From: Phalacrocorax aristotelis
Lineage: Eukaryota > Chordata > Aves > Suliformes > Phalacrocoracidae
Reading direction: 5' to 3'
Length of the DNA: 64,000 nt
Assembly (NCBI RefSeq): GCF_949628215.1
Contig: NC_134280.1
Location: 53,036,621 to 53,100,620, forward strand
Position 1 is the stretch's first letter, and every line of letters begins with the position of its first letter. The position numbers and the translations under genes are program-made. Positions 34,201 through 49,200 of the stretch are shown here, piece by piece. Under the pieces are notes generated by a model, which was given only the letters and a program-made list of their open reading frames with translations, was not told where the DNA came from and made no database searches.

Positions 34201-37200
34201 TCCTGAGGAGCTGGGGGAGGAATTAAATTGAAATCTAATTTGTTCTGGCATAGATGTGGACCTTGCTTCTCATAACTGGGGCAATCTGGGTGAGCAGGGG
34301 TTAAAAGCCTTCCTGAATCGGAGACTATCTGGAGCTGTTGCACAAGTGAGGGAGATCATGGCAGAGTTTAATGAATGACTTCATTTATATATTTAAAAAA
34401 AAACTAACACAACAACATGGTGGCTTCCTGCCAGGCCAACAGACAAGGGTTTCTATGGGAACCTGGGTGAAAACAATAAATAGGAGTATGGGACAAGTAG
34501 GGTTGGGAGGAGGGGAGCCTGAGCTCTGGTCCGGGTCTGCTTTGTTCCCCATGGAGAGCAAGGTGGCAAGGGGCGATGAGGGGGAGGAAGGGGAAAGGGC
34601 GGCTGATTTTGCTGCTTGCAAAAAGACCTCACCCAAAATAAGGCAGGCAGTAATTATCACGTGATGGAAGAGTGGTCGCTTTGCTGAGTCTGGGATCCCC
34701 TTCATTCCCTGCTCCTCTGTGGGCTTGGTGGGGAGGGGTGACCTGTCTCCATCTGGCTCTGCATCCCAGCTCTGCCGCCTTGGGGGAGATGGGAGTTTGG
34801 CAGGGCAGGAAAGTGGGATCACTCCCAGCTTCCTGCCAGAGTGGTGGTGGGACCACTCTGCAAAGGGATGCTACTGGTGCCAAGCTCAGCGGTCCTGCTG
34901 GTGCCACAGAGTAAAATATGCTCTAAATCCACCTCCCCTGGAAAAGTTGACAAGGTTCACAGTGTAATTAGAAAAGCCAGATTTTTCTTGAACAAAATGT
35001 CTTGATTGATCTTGGTTTTTTTTTTTCCCCTTTCCTTTGATGGGAGAGGGGGCATCTGTCCTGAACCACAAATGAAAACAGCATCTTAGTGAGGCCCTTG
35101 GTGAAGTAAGGCCTTCTCCCACAGTTCATAGCCCAGGCTGTGGGCAAAGTTGGGTAGGCTGGCAGAGCAGTGCTTCTGGGGCAGCTGAAACCTACCCCTT
35201 GTTCACTCAAATTGGGCTGAAAACAAGTCTCAGATAAGGCATTTTTGTTTTTTTCATGTCACACCGCCACCTGCTACTATGTAGGTTTATCCTACAGGCA
35301 CTGCAGTCCCCAGGGTGCGCCCGAATGGGTCGGGGAGACACAGGTCAGGCTGGGTCCTGCTGCTGGCACGGGATTGCCTTCCCAAATCTCACGTGCATGC
35401 CTTGCATGAGAGCATTTCTGTAAATAGGCTTGCAAATGCCAAGCAAAACAGCCTTTGTGGTCTGTTTCGGACCTGGCCAAGCCAGGGTGAGATGGGTGAG
35501 GGAGCACCTGCTCCAGGTCAGACCTGCCCTACTCAGGGCCTGCAATGGCAGCTATTGGGTTAGCGGTGACCCTGCCACCACAGCACGTCCCTTTCTGCCT
35601 GCAGCCTGGCTGGTGCCACCAGCGGTGAAGCAGGAGCCAATCCTGCATGGAGATTGGCCTTATCTCCAGAGGAGGAACGTAGCAGCCACCTTATTGCTTC
35701 CTTGGGGATGTGAGAGGCTGTTCTGCTGACAGAGGTAATACCCAGCAGCTGAGGTGTCTGGAGGAAGCCAGGGCAAGTTTTTCTTCTCTGTGGGGGAGGA
35801 AGGAAACCCTCTACTGCTGTTCCCTCTGCTCCTGGTCAGGCAGGAGCAGCTCAACTGCTTAAGAAAGCTCACCCCCAGGGTGCAGACCTTGCTCTCCCTG
35901 GGCCAAAGCTTGAGATCAAGATGTGGGATTTCTTGCAGCACTGCAAAGCTGCTTTGAAGGGAATGATGCTTTCCAGTGGGCTTCCAGCCCATGGGGAGGT
36001 GGCTGGTCAGGGAGGAGGGTGATATGCACTACATCTTCCTTGGGGCAGGAGGAAAGGCTCTCTTCCACATCTCTCCCAGTCTGTGTGTCCCACCTTATCC
36101 TTGTATATCAGTTGGTCCTGCTGCAGAGCTGTGCTGATGGAGGTGGGGATGTCACTTCGAGGACCACCACTCATGGTGGCAGCACTCATCTGTGGAACCC
36201 CTGTCCCTGCTTGCCGGCAGGGATCCCAGGCACCTTGGTGGTCGGTATCACCAGGTTTTGCAGGCACTGCCTGACAGCATTAGGGATGGATTTTCTCTCT
36301 GCCTTGGCAGGCTGACAGCGCAGTGGAGCGTGGAAGACGAGGAAGAGGCGGCGCGAGAGCGGCGGCGGCGAGAGCGGGAGAAACAGCTGAGGTCCCAGGC
36401 AGAAGAGGGCTTGAATGGCACCAGCTCCTGCTCGGAGAGCGCAGGTCCAGCACAGGAAAACCAGTAAGAAATACCCACGGATAAATCCTGCAGTGACATG
36501 CTCTCTTCTTGCAGCAAAACCCTCCTGCGTTCATGGAGTGGGTGTCTTTCTTGTTTGGGGTGGTTTGGGGAGACGGGGAAGTTCCCTAATAGGTTTGGGT
36601 TGGGGGGATTTAGCCCAGGCTAACAAATAGCATGTTGCTAGTTTGGGCAGAAAAAGCCAGAAACCCTGCTTTGCTCTTTTTTTTTTTGGCTGTAGGCTGT
36701 GTGTTTTACTGCCCTGAGAGTTTAAACTAGGACAGCTTGGGTAGGGCTGAGTTCAGGCAGGGAGTTCTGATCGCTGGGATTTCAGTGCCTGGTTAAATTT
36801 CAGCTTGTAAATCATCCTATGCCAAAACTAATGGAAGTTCCTGATGTGTGTGAAGACAGACACATGCCTGAGTATGTAACGCACAACCCTGGGCAGATCC
36901 CGGCGCTGGTGGCTGAGTGAGTGATCACCTCTCCTGGCCAGGCTCCCTGCTCCTCCCTCAGAGGATGCTACCCTGGCAGTGGGGAGCATGGACCAGCTCC
37001 TGCAGTTCACAGCTCCAGGGGTTAAAGTTAACTTGATGCTTTAATGGGGCAGATCCTAAATGGAAATAGCTCAGGAGGCCTTTATGGAGGTGCTGATGCT
37101 ATCAGAGAGGAAAACTGTGGAGAAGGAATACAATGATGAGACATGACCCCAGCATCCCACCTCAGCATCCCACTGCAGCCTCCCCGTGTCCACTGTTCAG

Positions 37201-40200
37201 CAGCCCGGTGCCATGCAGCGTTGGGCCTAGCACAAAAATCAATCTGCACTCTGAATTGCCAAACTCTGTCCTAAAGACCCCAGTCTTCCCACTGTTTATG
37301 TGTCCAACTTATTTCTAAATATATTAAATACAATGGAAAAGTGGCAGCAGGATTTGAGATTACAGTCAGAGAGAAGCAGCAACTTCATTTTACTGGAAAA
37401 ACAGCAAAAGCTATTTTTAAAAATCTATTTTTTTCCAGGAAAAGATAAATTTTTTTTCTCAGATACTTTCAAAATTATTCAGGACTTTTTTTTTTCTTAA
37501 AAGCATTGCAGAGAGGTTTCAGAATGTTTTGTGGAAATACAGCCAGTGATATTCTGCAGACAAACCCACTGCAGCCTGCCTTAAAAGCAAACAGAAGATC
37601 TGGAAAGTAATAATAATTTTTAGCTTTTCCAAACTCCCCTTCACATGGAGGCTGGAAAATAATTCTCAAAAGTCTTTAAAATGGCTGACAAGACCTTTGG
37701 TCTCTGCTTTACCGGAAGATGCTGTGATTGGCCTTGGGCACAGAGCAGCATGCAGCAGCCCCAGTAACCCAACTTGCAGGCACAGACATGCTGCTAACCC
37801 CATGGGACCACTGGCAGTGCCCAAATTTAATTGAGTGCTTAAACATCTGCAAAGGGGGCAATGACAAGAAGAACTCCTAAAATGCGGAGTTTTGCTCCCT
37901 GCTCTGTGATGCTTGAGCTTGCTGGGCCAGACTTCACCAGGAAGGATGTTTCTCCTCTGGCCATCCCCTGGTTTCTTCTGCAGCTGCTGACAGCCACCTG
38001 GGCTTGCTCATGCAGCCAGGGTCAGCCCTGGCTATTAATCTTCTGAAAAGCTTTGCTCTCTCATGTAAACACTGCCCCCTCCTTCCCTCTGCTCTTCCCG
38101 TACTGGGACTCATCCCATCCATGTCACTCCTGTTAGTGCAAACCCACCTTCGGTACTTCCTTGCACCAAAGGAACAGAGCGAAGATCCTCCCCCCCTCCT
38201 TAAAAAAAGAGAAATAACCCCCAAAATGGCGGGTTTGCAGAAAAGACACGCGTAGCCTTGGGAATCAGAGGGATGGACATTGACTTAGGCAGTGCTGATG
38301 GGGCTGTGCTGGCTTGGTGATTCCCCTGGGGTTGTGTTTGCAGAGGGGCACAGGGAAGCAACCAGTATTCGAACAGCATTCAGCCAGTCTCCCTTGCTAC
38401 CTGGGAACCCTGTTTGTGGCTGCAGCAACAAATACCAGAGCGATTGTGCCTTGGGCATCATCAACACTGCAGCTTGCCTGAAGCCCTGACCTGGGACTCA
38501 ACAGATCTGTGGTCCTGTCCTGGCTCTGCATCAAATTTCCTGAGTGTTGTCCTGGGGCATCCACAAGCTACTGCTACACACGCAGCAGAAGATAACTCAG
38601 CCTGGGCTGCAATGTCCTAGACCAATCAGTATTGTGCTCAGAAGTTTAATGGGGTGCTGAAACGTGGCAGGGACCAGGCTGTGCTCAAACTTGTGGCTGA
38701 GCAGCCGTTTTCGGTGTGCAACCCCTGCTACCTTCCCTGGTCAGCCTGGCAAGGGCACGTGTTTTTCGTAAAACCTCAGCTCCTGCAGTCAGTTCAATAT
38801 GAGATTCACAAATATCAGAGAAAGGCCCCATATTTGAAGCCACTGGGATTACAAAGGAGGCTAAGCATCTCCTGACACCTCCTAAGAGCCCAGAAAGGCA
38901 AAGAAGAGACTCACCCACATTTATGATGTATTTTGAATCTCTGCTTTTTAACTAATCTGTGGGTCCCACATCCTAATTCCTATTCCCAGATGATGTGACT
39001 GCCCTTCATCCCAAAAACACCTGTGAAGCCACCTCCTCAGGCCAGTGCTTGCAGTGTGGCTGCCCACCTAGAGGCCTTGGCTGGGAGGAGATTTTCCTTG
39101 TGAATGCAAGGAAAGAAGTAGTAAAAAACCCAACAAACCCCATGCACGGCCAGCCCACATCTGATGCCGGCTGCAGTGCGCCCTGGGAGGGCTGCGGCTC
39201 TGTACAGCAACAGGGTATTCACAGGCAGGAAGCCAGAGTTATGCAAGTGCATGTGACTGGCTCTAAGCTGTAGGGGAATGTGAGGATCCAACCCAGAACT
39301 TAAGCCAGTGTCCTAATATTTGGGTCTTTGTGTCTTCCTGATCCGGCAATCTGTTCAGGCTGACTCCTGCTGATTTCTTTTCTATGGGGCTGCATATAAA
39401 CATAGGACAAGCAGCAACCGAGTTTGAAACACCTCTGGTCCAAACAAGCTAGGGCCAGCTCCTGTGCAGAAGAATACCATGGACTTTTAGGTTTTCATGT
39501 GCTGCTTGTCTTTTGCTCACTTGCATGTGGCCCCAGAGACCAGGCAGGCAGCGGGGTCCTCCTGCCAAAGACACAGAGCTGCTCCTTCTTCGTCTTCATC
39601 TTGCAGTGATGCCCTGAGACACCCCTCCTTGCACAAGGGCAATCCTGAGTATGTGGCAAAGGCGTCTTTCCTGTAATGGAGTATAAGTCTTCAAGTGGGA
39701 TTTGGGAGCAGTCAGAAGAAAGAAGATGTAATAACTGGAGGGAGAGGAAGAGGGTAACAGGCTGGGGCTCTTTCAGGCTGGGTTTGGTTCTTTTTTGCAT
39801 CTCTCATCCTTATTTTCCTTCTTGCTCTGTTTCAGCTATGACTTTAAGCCATCCGGGACTTCAGAGCTGGAGGAGGATGAGGGATTCAGTGACTGGTCCC
39901 AGAAGCTTGAGCAGCGCAAACAGAGGTGGGTAGGGCACAGCTGGACTGAGGGGAGGGGAATCAATGTGCTCAGCTAAAAGACCATCCCTGAAGAGGGGCA
40001 GGACAGGTCCCACGCTGCTGGGATGGATGCTCGCTGCCTGCTATTTGGGCTAGTGGGGAGGAATAGGCTCAGGGACTGCCCTGGGCTTTGGGGATGCTTG
40101 GATTGAGCTTTGCACTCGAAGCAATGGCAGCCTGCCAGGACACCTCGGTTTGGAGGAGTGACAACAGTGGATTTAAGCCACCTGAGCTGCTGCAGAGGCT

Positions 40201-43200
40201 GAAACAGCCTCTACCATAATCCAGGCTAGCCTAAAAAGCTGTTCTAAGTTATTGCTGCTTCTTGGCTCATGGCAGCATAGTGGGTGTTATGGCCCCAGCC
40301 CACCTTGTGCTTGACTCCTCTTTCCACAGGGCAAAATAGGCAGCAAAGAGCCCTGAGAGGTGCTTGTGTGCTGCTGTTTAGTCCTCGTCTCCCATCACTC
40401 TCCCCTTGCTGAGCTGACCCAAACTCCTGCCTTAACTGCTTCGCTTGGACACCTTCTATCTGCATGTGAACTCTGTGACTCAGCTCTCTCAGCAGCTTGA
40501 TTTCATAGGGAATTTTACCCTGTGATGGCACAGCCTCTTCTTTACCCCCAAGACTGAAAAAATGCCTCAGGTTAACATTTACTGCTGAGCAAATAAATAG
40601 AGCTTGCTTCTTTCTTGCTTTTTTCTAAACACTGTAGCTAAACCACTTTGCAAGCTGTACCTTCACAGCCCCGACTCCACAAGCATTGCTCAAGCACCTT
40701 GCTGCAGCACTGATTATCACATCTATGAGAGCAATTAGAAATCAGGCTCATCTTCGTTTCAGCATGCTGCCTCTTCCTCCACCCCCCCTGCAAAGAGCAT
40801 GTCTGGAGAGGAAGGCTGCTGCTATTCCCTTCTTGGCCTTCAAAAAAGAATTAGCTAGAAGGGTTGCATTATCTTCTCCAGAAATTTCTCCTTGGGTTTT
40901 TATGTGATGCTTATGTTTATTCTGTAGCAGGGCAGGAGGGTGCTCAGCAGGGGCAGGTGGCTCCTGTGGCAGGTGAAGCCCATCAGAGAGGGGTGGTGCT
41001 TTAAAGGCAGCAGCTGTAGGTGGATAGGCTTTTGGCTGGAGGCTGCCTGGGAGAGGTAGCTGAAGGGGCTCAGATGCTGTGGGCTTGCAGGGAGTGGGCT
41101 TTTGTAAAAGCTGGGCTTGTTTCTTAGTGGGTGGCTGTGCCCTGTAACGTTCCTTTAGCAGCTTTTCCCTTTCTCCTTGCTTACCTGCTTTACCCAAAGG
41201 ACAGGCTTGGAGTGTGGTATGAGCCCAGGTAGGCTCTGTGTCTGGCTGGGATGCCCCATGCTGGGACAAGCAGTGCTGTGGCCAGGGTTTCCCAACTCCC
41301 CTGTCTTCTGCTTAACTGAATATGGAGACACCCCTGGTTTCTCCATATGAAAGGTGTTTAGGTGGTGGCTACAGGTGAGGGGATGGAGGCGGTTGTTCTT
41401 CCTTGGATAGAGCTGAAATGTCTTGTGCATCCCCTGAGGGCTTGGTTTTAAGGCATGTTTTCTTTTTGGTTCTTGTTCCCCACTTTGGGGGGGGAGATCC
41501 ATGACACCATAGGTATCAGCTGCATGCAAAGGAGTGGGAGCAGGGTCAGACTAGCTGCCTCCTATACAAAATTGCTGTGTTGCAAAAGGCACTCTATAGG
41601 CTGCATCATATCTGCTGGCCTAAATTTTTAATATGAACTTGCACTTTAGTGGGAGGCATTGCTGGCATCCTGGCTAAGAGAAACTAGTTACCCAGGCTAT
41701 AAAACCTTCAGAGCCTGTTTGCTATTGGTGACTGTACTGTCATGGAAGGATGATTAGTAGCAAGCTCAGTGAGCCAGAGTATACATCAGCTTTTTCACTG
41801 TGTGGTCAGTTGGGAGGGCTGGATGGTGGCTGTCCTGTAAGCTGCCTTCCCAGAAGCAGAGAGGTGGGTGGAGAAGCATCATTTAAACATTTTTTCATGT
41901 TTTGGTGCTGGCTAGTGAGGCAGAGGCAGTGACTCAACCTTGCACTTTGGCAGCTGCCCATTAGCCAGCTCTGTAGCCTTGCTGTCACAAGCCAGGTGAT
42001 TTTCTAAGAAATAGGTGGGAGGAGAAAGCTATTTTCTGGCTGGGGAAAGTAAGATGGCAATAACATTTTGGTGCATGGTTGTGAGCCAGTGAGAGCTCTG
42101 GGCTTACGTGCTCTCACTGACTCTTGTGCCCAAAGGCATGGGCTGCTCTGCTTTTGCAAAGCTGATTGCTTAAACATACTCCTGGGACTCCTCTCTGCAC
42201 CCTTGGAGACCTGGAGGAATCCTCTTGTCAAACGCCACTCTGTTCTTTTAAACATAAGCCAAGGGATGATCCTGGCTGCTTTGGGGCTCCTTTGTTTTGC
42301 TGGGCTATGGCATGAGTAGATGTGTCATTTATTCTGGTGGGTAAAACTGAGGTTTGGAGTCAGGTGTGGATATAGCATTGCCTGCGAAGCATTGTGCCTT
42401 GCAACCAAACAAAAAAACCCCTCATGCGAGTGGCTGTGCAGCCTTCCCCTGCAGTTTAGCTTCAGCTAGGGAAAAGGGGGATCTTGGGAAGCACATTCAT
42501 GTGTTGTTGGTTGGATCTTCCTCTAGCGAGCGAGAGGCTCTGTTAACATGAAAGATGAGTTAAGGAAGAGGAAGGCTGTGTTTGGTGCTCTGTGTTGAAC
42601 TGATGCTGGGAACTGTGGGGGCGGTGTCAGACCTACGTTTGTGTACCAGGACCAGAGAGCATGGCAGTAGCAGAGCAGAGAATTGAGCCAGCACCACATC
42701 ATGGTTGTAGTGTCCACTCTGCCTGGGGTCTGAGTGGAGTCCAGGGCCTGGTGTTCAGGTCTGTCTGATCTCTGTTTTCCTGTGGCTCTTGCCTGCAGTG
42801 AGGATGGAAAGGTGCAGATACCTTCAGCTCTGCCACAACTCTTAGTTGAGCTGTGTCCTGGGTATTCAAAGTGTGGGAATGTGATGGGACTACTGTTACA
42901 TCTGGGTGCCTGGAACTAGATAGGATGACGGAAGTGGCTGTGAGCCCTGCTGTAAAACGCCCAGCAAGTTGTAGGCTTCGGGGAGTGATGAATTCAGATT
43001 TTTAGAGGTCTGAGGCTCATAACAATGTGTTTTGCTTCTTTGACCTCTCTCCCCTACCTCTAGGTCTCCACGACCATCATATGAAGAAGAGGACGGTGGT
43101 GTGAGGGAAGCTGAAGTCAAACTGGAGCAGATCCAGCTGGATCAGGAAGGCCCGGAGGAGATCCGGGAGGAAAATGTAGTTACTGGGGAGGAAGAGAGGT

Positions 43201-46200
43201 TGTGCCAAGAGGAAGAACGGGTCCAAGAGCAGGAGGAAGAGGAGAGAGCTGAGCATGAGGTGGGATCAGGAGGAGCTGACCTTCTCTCCACAGGGCTGGT
43301 GGGAAAGCTGGTGCTGGGGGCTGCTCTCCAAGAACTCAGCTCACCATTGCTGCTTACACTGCTGGGTGTTGAGTCCATGTAGACGAGCTGTCATGTCATA
43401 ACCTGGGGCTGGTGCCACTCTTGCCTATGTTCCTTCTCGGGATCACTACATGCAACTTCTGCCCTCTTCTGAGGGTGGTGTGTTTACTCCCAGAGCTTGT
43501 GGTGGTTTAGTCATGTCCCTGCCATACCAAGAAGGAAAGTGCTACTACTTCTCCTGTGGTTTTGTGGGCAGTGAGTAGCTTGTCAGGAGAACTCAAATCT
43601 AAATTTTACTGCTTGTTTTTCTCTCCCCACTCTTCATCAAACCTTTGGAGCACTTGGCTTGATGTATCTAAATCCTGCATTGCTCCCAGTGGAGGTTTTC
43701 TTTCTTTGCTCTTTTGATGAGGTGCAACTCCTGGTAAACAAGAGAGACAAAGCTGGAAATGGAGTGGTGTGCAAGTCCATTAGGGTGGCTGGGCTGCAGA
43801 TATCTTCTGTTGTAAATGTTTTTGACTTGCTGAGGCTAGTATGCCTTTTGTATTTGAACCCTGTGTGTGTGACTCTTTCTAGCCCTTTATTCTAAAGGTA
43901 GCTGCTCTCTCTCCTTGTGGCCTCTAAATAAGAAATTCAGCTTTTTCCTGTCTCAGTAGTGGTAAGAAATCTTTATTCACTGATGCAAGGATCCCTTTTC
44001 GTGTGTTTTGGGAACCTTGAACTGCAAAATTACTCTGCTATTTTTTCCCCCAAATTAACACATGAGCTTCTTCCTGGATGTTTCAAAATTAGATGATGTG
44101 AACTCAATGTTTCTGTGCTTACGTGTTTGTTTAGTGTAAAGCAGGAAGCCTGGGAGACGGGTTAAAAAAAATCACTTTTGTTGCATAGTAAGCACTTTGA
44201 CCAGCTCAATTCCTGGCTTGCTCATTTTCTACACTCAGGAAAAGAAGAGAAGGAGAAATGAAGAAGAAGAAGAAACACCAGAAAAACGTCAGAAGGCCCC
44301 AAGCCCCGCCAGGCTGGAAGAGGAGGAGTTGAGCTCTGACCACACGGCAGTGTGCTCCATGAAGGTTTGTGTTCCTGGGGCCCCTCTGGAGGCGATGACA
44401 GCCATCGCAGCAGAGCACCTAACTAATGATGAAGAAAGATGACCCAGGGCTTGCGGTAACATAGGATGTGAATCCTATCATCCCACTCCTGCTACAGGCT
44501 GGGACAAATCACTTGATCTATTTCCTTCATCTTCCTTGGCTTTTAGTCTCCTCTCCTCCTGCTTTGTGTGTTTGAGCTGTTGGAGGCTGTAACTCTCTCT
44601 GCCTGTGTATACTTTGCCTATCACTGTAAATGTCTGAAGTTCATTAAGGACTCCAGGAAATATTGTAATACTGAGAAAAATGTCTAAGCTTTAAGTTTGT
44701 GACTTTGGTCAAAGATGACACATGAACTTAATCAGAAAATGAAATTTCCCTTCCCACCCAAAAAAACCCCAAAACTTGAAGCACTGGAATTTCCCTATCT
44801 TACTTAGAATAAAATCAGAAAGTATGACTTAAGATTTTTTTTAAACAAACTGGGATTCCTGATCTCTGAAGCATTGTGTCCTTACCAGTCACATCTGTCT
44901 GCATTGATGCTCTTGCAAAACTTCCATTTTTAACACCACCTGGATTGCATCTCACAACTTCCGCTGCATTTGCTAGAAATCCTCAGTTCTGTGCATGTGC
45001 TTTTAAATACAATAGCTACAGATAAGTGGTTTCTGTAGCAAATGGCTTTTTGTCTTTTTAAGCCCTAAGCTTGTTGATTATAGCAGTGAGGGAAATGGTG
45101 AGGAGCCTGGATAGTCTGTTAATCTGCTGTTGGTATTATCTTCGCTTTTTTGCATTTCTATCTATGCTATTTGTTTCTTAGTCATTATTATCCTGGATGG
45201 GGAGGATTGTATGAGTGCTTGCTCTTGCACCAGTAAATAGATGGTGAGAAGAAAGTTTCATCATCTACAACCATCAGATTCTTGCTCTTTATGGATAAGC
45301 CTTTTAAAAATCAGAGGGCAGAAAGGGTGGGTTTGAATGTAGGCCATGTGCTAATGTTACATTTGAAAAGTGGGGTTGGGATGGCCAAAGCATATCGCCT
45401 GAGTGGGACCAGTGGGGAGACATGAGAAACCATTCCAGTGCCTTTTATGTGCTGAAATTCTTGTCATTACAACCCCAAAACACACATAACTTCCTGACCT
45501 GAGCTTAACTGCTGCAGCTATGATTAGCCCAGGGGAAGATTTAGAAATACAGTCTCTGTGTTTTATAATGGTGATGTCAGAACTCACCAATACACAAAGC
45601 CAAATGTAAAGCTGTTCAGGAAAAATATGAGCTTGGGATCTTTCCAAAGGAAGGAGGCTCTTTACACCCCAGCTAGTAGGCAGGGCTTTATGTAAACACT
45701 AAGAATTAAACACTTTGACCACCAAGAAGGTGTTTTAGCACGGGATTGCTCAATAGAAACACTGCTTGCAGTGGAAAGACAAGAGCATCTGCAATGGGTG
45801 GTGAGCTCCCCTGCCAGCTGTGGCTGGTGGAGGCTAGGTACACATCTGGGGGAGGCAGATGTTGGGATGCAGTGTGATGGGGTGTTTAGGGTTCAGAGAG
45901 CTGGTGTGGCCTGGGGGCTGAAATGGATGTGTGCTGGCAGGGGGGAAGCCTTGTACCAGCTCTGTTTTTGTCCCAAGCTGCTTGTGAGCTCTGAGTTTTG
46001 AGGCTGGCTACGTGAGCAACTGTGGTTTCTTCTGGACTTTAGAAAGTGCTTTGGACTGGAGAAATGCAGGACTCTCTCTGTAAGAAATTGCCCTCCAGAG
46101 CAGAGGTGGTGGTCTCTAAATAGCTTAGGAAAAGTTTGTTTCCACCTAGATTGTCATGCTGAGATCTACTAACACCTACAACCTGTTTCTAGGTCCCTGT

Positions 46201-49200
46201 GTGTTTAACTTGATGCTAATTTATGACCTTTTGGAAGCACCTGTGGGTGGTTTGCATCTGCACAGCATCTCTCTGGCAGGGTTAGCAAGATTTTCTCCTA
46301 TTGATATCTTATCTACTGTGGTTAAGAAGCTAAGACATGGGCAGGGATCTGCCTGATTTGCCTTTCAGGTGCTGTTATGCCCCATGAGATGCCAGCCTGC
46401 CTATCAATGTCCCAGAAGGATGGGCAACTCAATTTCTGAAGTCATGGCTCAGGCAAGCACCAAGTCCTCCAGCACCAAGCAAGGGAGCAAGCTGGAGGGA
46501 TATCTGTCATGCTGTTCTGTTGGGACCTCACAGAGCGACTCTCCCTAGCGCATCTCTATTAGCCAGTGTTGCACTGTTTGGTGGTTGTGCTCTTCTCTAA
46601 CAGGCTCTTGGGCACAGCTGTTAAATGTGTTCTCTCTGTGACACTCTCTTGTCTTCTGCTCAGCTAAAATTTAGCACCAGCATCCTGAAAGTGTCTTAAA
46701 ATGAGCACTTAGTGCTGCTTTTTATCTGCTGACTTGGTAGGTGATGTTTTCCATGGCACAGGCAGCAGCATACAGGGAGAGAAGACTCCTTGTTACTTAG
46801 TTGTTGCTCCTTGGCTCTGTAGGAGCTGCTGTTAAGAAATAACCTTCCCTTTGACTTTCTCTCCATGTTCGTGTTTTCTGGAGCACAAAAGACTTCTGAG
46901 GTTTAGCAACAATTCAGCTTTCCTTTATTCAGTGGCTGTGAAGTGTTTGGTTGCCTTCCTGTCTTGGTCAAAGAGTTATTGCATAGGAGCATCTTGTGCA
47001 AAACTCCTTCCTGATGGCTTGACCTGAAGGGCTGCCTTGCAGGTGGCTCCAGATGCCGGCTTGTCCATCTGTGCAGTTCTCTGGTGTCAATAAGCTGTGA
47101 TGTAACTCATGCCTGTGCTTCTCTCATGCTTGGATCCTCTTCTGCAGATGTGGCTGGCAGTGCATCTAGTTTTCTCCCTCATCTTTCCACACTTGTCACT
47201 TTCTCCATTGTGTCTGGCTAGGAAACCAAGTGTCTGTGAAAGATACCTGGTCCCTGAGCAGGGAAAATGGTCTTGGTTGCTGTTTCAGCTGTCAGTCAAG
47301 CTGCACATTGTTGGTTTGCCCCTGAAACTGGTTGGGCTGCTACTGTGCACTGGTGGTTTTTGTTGGGATTCTAGTCACCTGCCTTGGAAAGGAGAAGTAA
47401 AAGGGGTGCTCAGTGTGGGAATGTGGGACTGAGTGAGGCATTTCTAAGCAAAATCTGGGTGAGGGAGCAGGGAAGAGAAATATTTGGATTATGGTCAGCC
47501 AAGGTGACCTACATCCATCTGAGGCCCATGGAGAAAAGTAATACCTTCATCTTCTCTCTCCCACTTTAGATCACGGACAGAACTGAGTCACTGAACCGCT
47601 CAATAAAGAAAAGGTATCTCTAGGGTTGATGTGGGCCTTGGGGTAAAGCAGGTCTCTTCCTTCAAATGGAGGATGCCAGAGGGCCCTACTGTGGGTATGG
47701 GCAGGAGTGACAGGCTGCCTGTGGCCCTCAAAGTCCTTCCTTCTGCCTGAGGTACCAGGCGATCACCTTAATCCTCTTCTTCCTTCTCCAGTAACAGCAT
47801 AAAGAAGTCCCAGCCTCCCCTCCCTGTGTCGAAGATTGATGACAGGCTGGAGCAGTACACACAGGCTATTGAGGTGGGCGCTCTGTGTTGTGTCTCTGCC
47901 CCCACCCTCCAAGGAGCCCTCTTCGGGTGTTGCTCTCCCACCACGCCTTAGTCTCACCATCTGGGAGGTGACAACTGAATCATCTCCTCTTAGATGGGAG
48001 CAGCCTTTTCTCCTGTCTCTATATCCCTTCACAGCATAAAGTAGGTTTCTTTAGCAAGCTGCCCCATCCTTTTTTCCTCATGTTTCTTGTTTAAAGTGTG
48101 GGAGCATCTGGCAGGAACTAGCAAGACCCTGAAAGTCTCCTTTTACAACTCCTCATCTCTGAGGACCTCCAATTACAGGGGTGGGATGGGGGAAGCGCAC
48201 TCTCCCTGATGGTGATCTTTCTCCATTTATTTTCCAGACATCTACAAAGGCTCCCAAACCTGTCCGACAGCCCTCTCTCGACCTTCCCACCACGAGTATG
48301 ATGGTAGCCAGTACAAAAAGCCTCTGGGAGACTGGAGAGGTCGCAGCTCAGTCTGCCATGAAGTCCCTGCCCTGTAAGGTATGGCACTCATGGGACTTGC
48401 CTTGCTTGTGCAAGGGAAGAGGGGCTGGCCTCCAGGCACAATGTGCATTACAGTTGGGTTAGTCTGCTGGTGTGGCTCACTGGTGGTGCCTACCAGCTCC
48501 AAAGACATCTATATTAGAGATGTGGTTGTCTTCATCAGCATTCAAGGCCTTGTACCTCAGCTTTGCTTCATCTGTGCTAGGGTCACAAATTGTTCCTTGG
48601 TAGTACAGCTAGGAAAGCCTCTGTGATGCTGTTTGAGGCTCTGCTTTGAAATGGGAATAAATTCAGCTGGAATGGAAAACGTGTATGTCTTCTGCAGGGG
48701 CTAGGACTGAGCTCCACTTATTCAGCACAAGTTGGACCTAGTACCAAGATGATAAATTTTATAAAATTGGAAAATGCAGAAAGTATTAGGTGTTGCTCTC
48801 AATTTCACTTTCTGGTTGTTGTGAGCAAGGCTGATTCTGTAACACGTGGGTTGCAAGTCTGCGTTTATGTGAGCAAAATTCCTTCCACATAAAAAAAGTC
48901 TTGATGTTAACATGTCTTAAATAGTTAACAAACTTAAGAAAATAAAGATCTTGGATCTTCTGTTGAAGAGAGTGAGAGAGAGGAAAAATTAAGATATACT
49001 AGGAATAGGAAGAAGTTTTCACAGTCATGGGTTTTAGCTGTAGCTGTCATACGTCAGATGATATGATATTATAATTAAAAAAGGAGGTCAGATGTGTGGG
49101 TTTGAAAGGGATATGAACAAATAAATGCAGGTTCAGCAGCTTTAGCAGTGAAGGGTAATGAGAACATCATCTTCTCAGGATATTGTGGCTGGAGACATCG

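Noticed and set aside
33786-34343. 185-codon minus-strand open frame in the LSP1 intron
   Set aside because: No splice context, domain or codon bias. Frames of this length arise by chance in a 64-kb window.
40748-41269. 173-codon minus-strand open frame in LSP1 intron 3
   Set aside because: Low-complexity Pro/Lys composition with no homology I recognise and no neighbouring exon.
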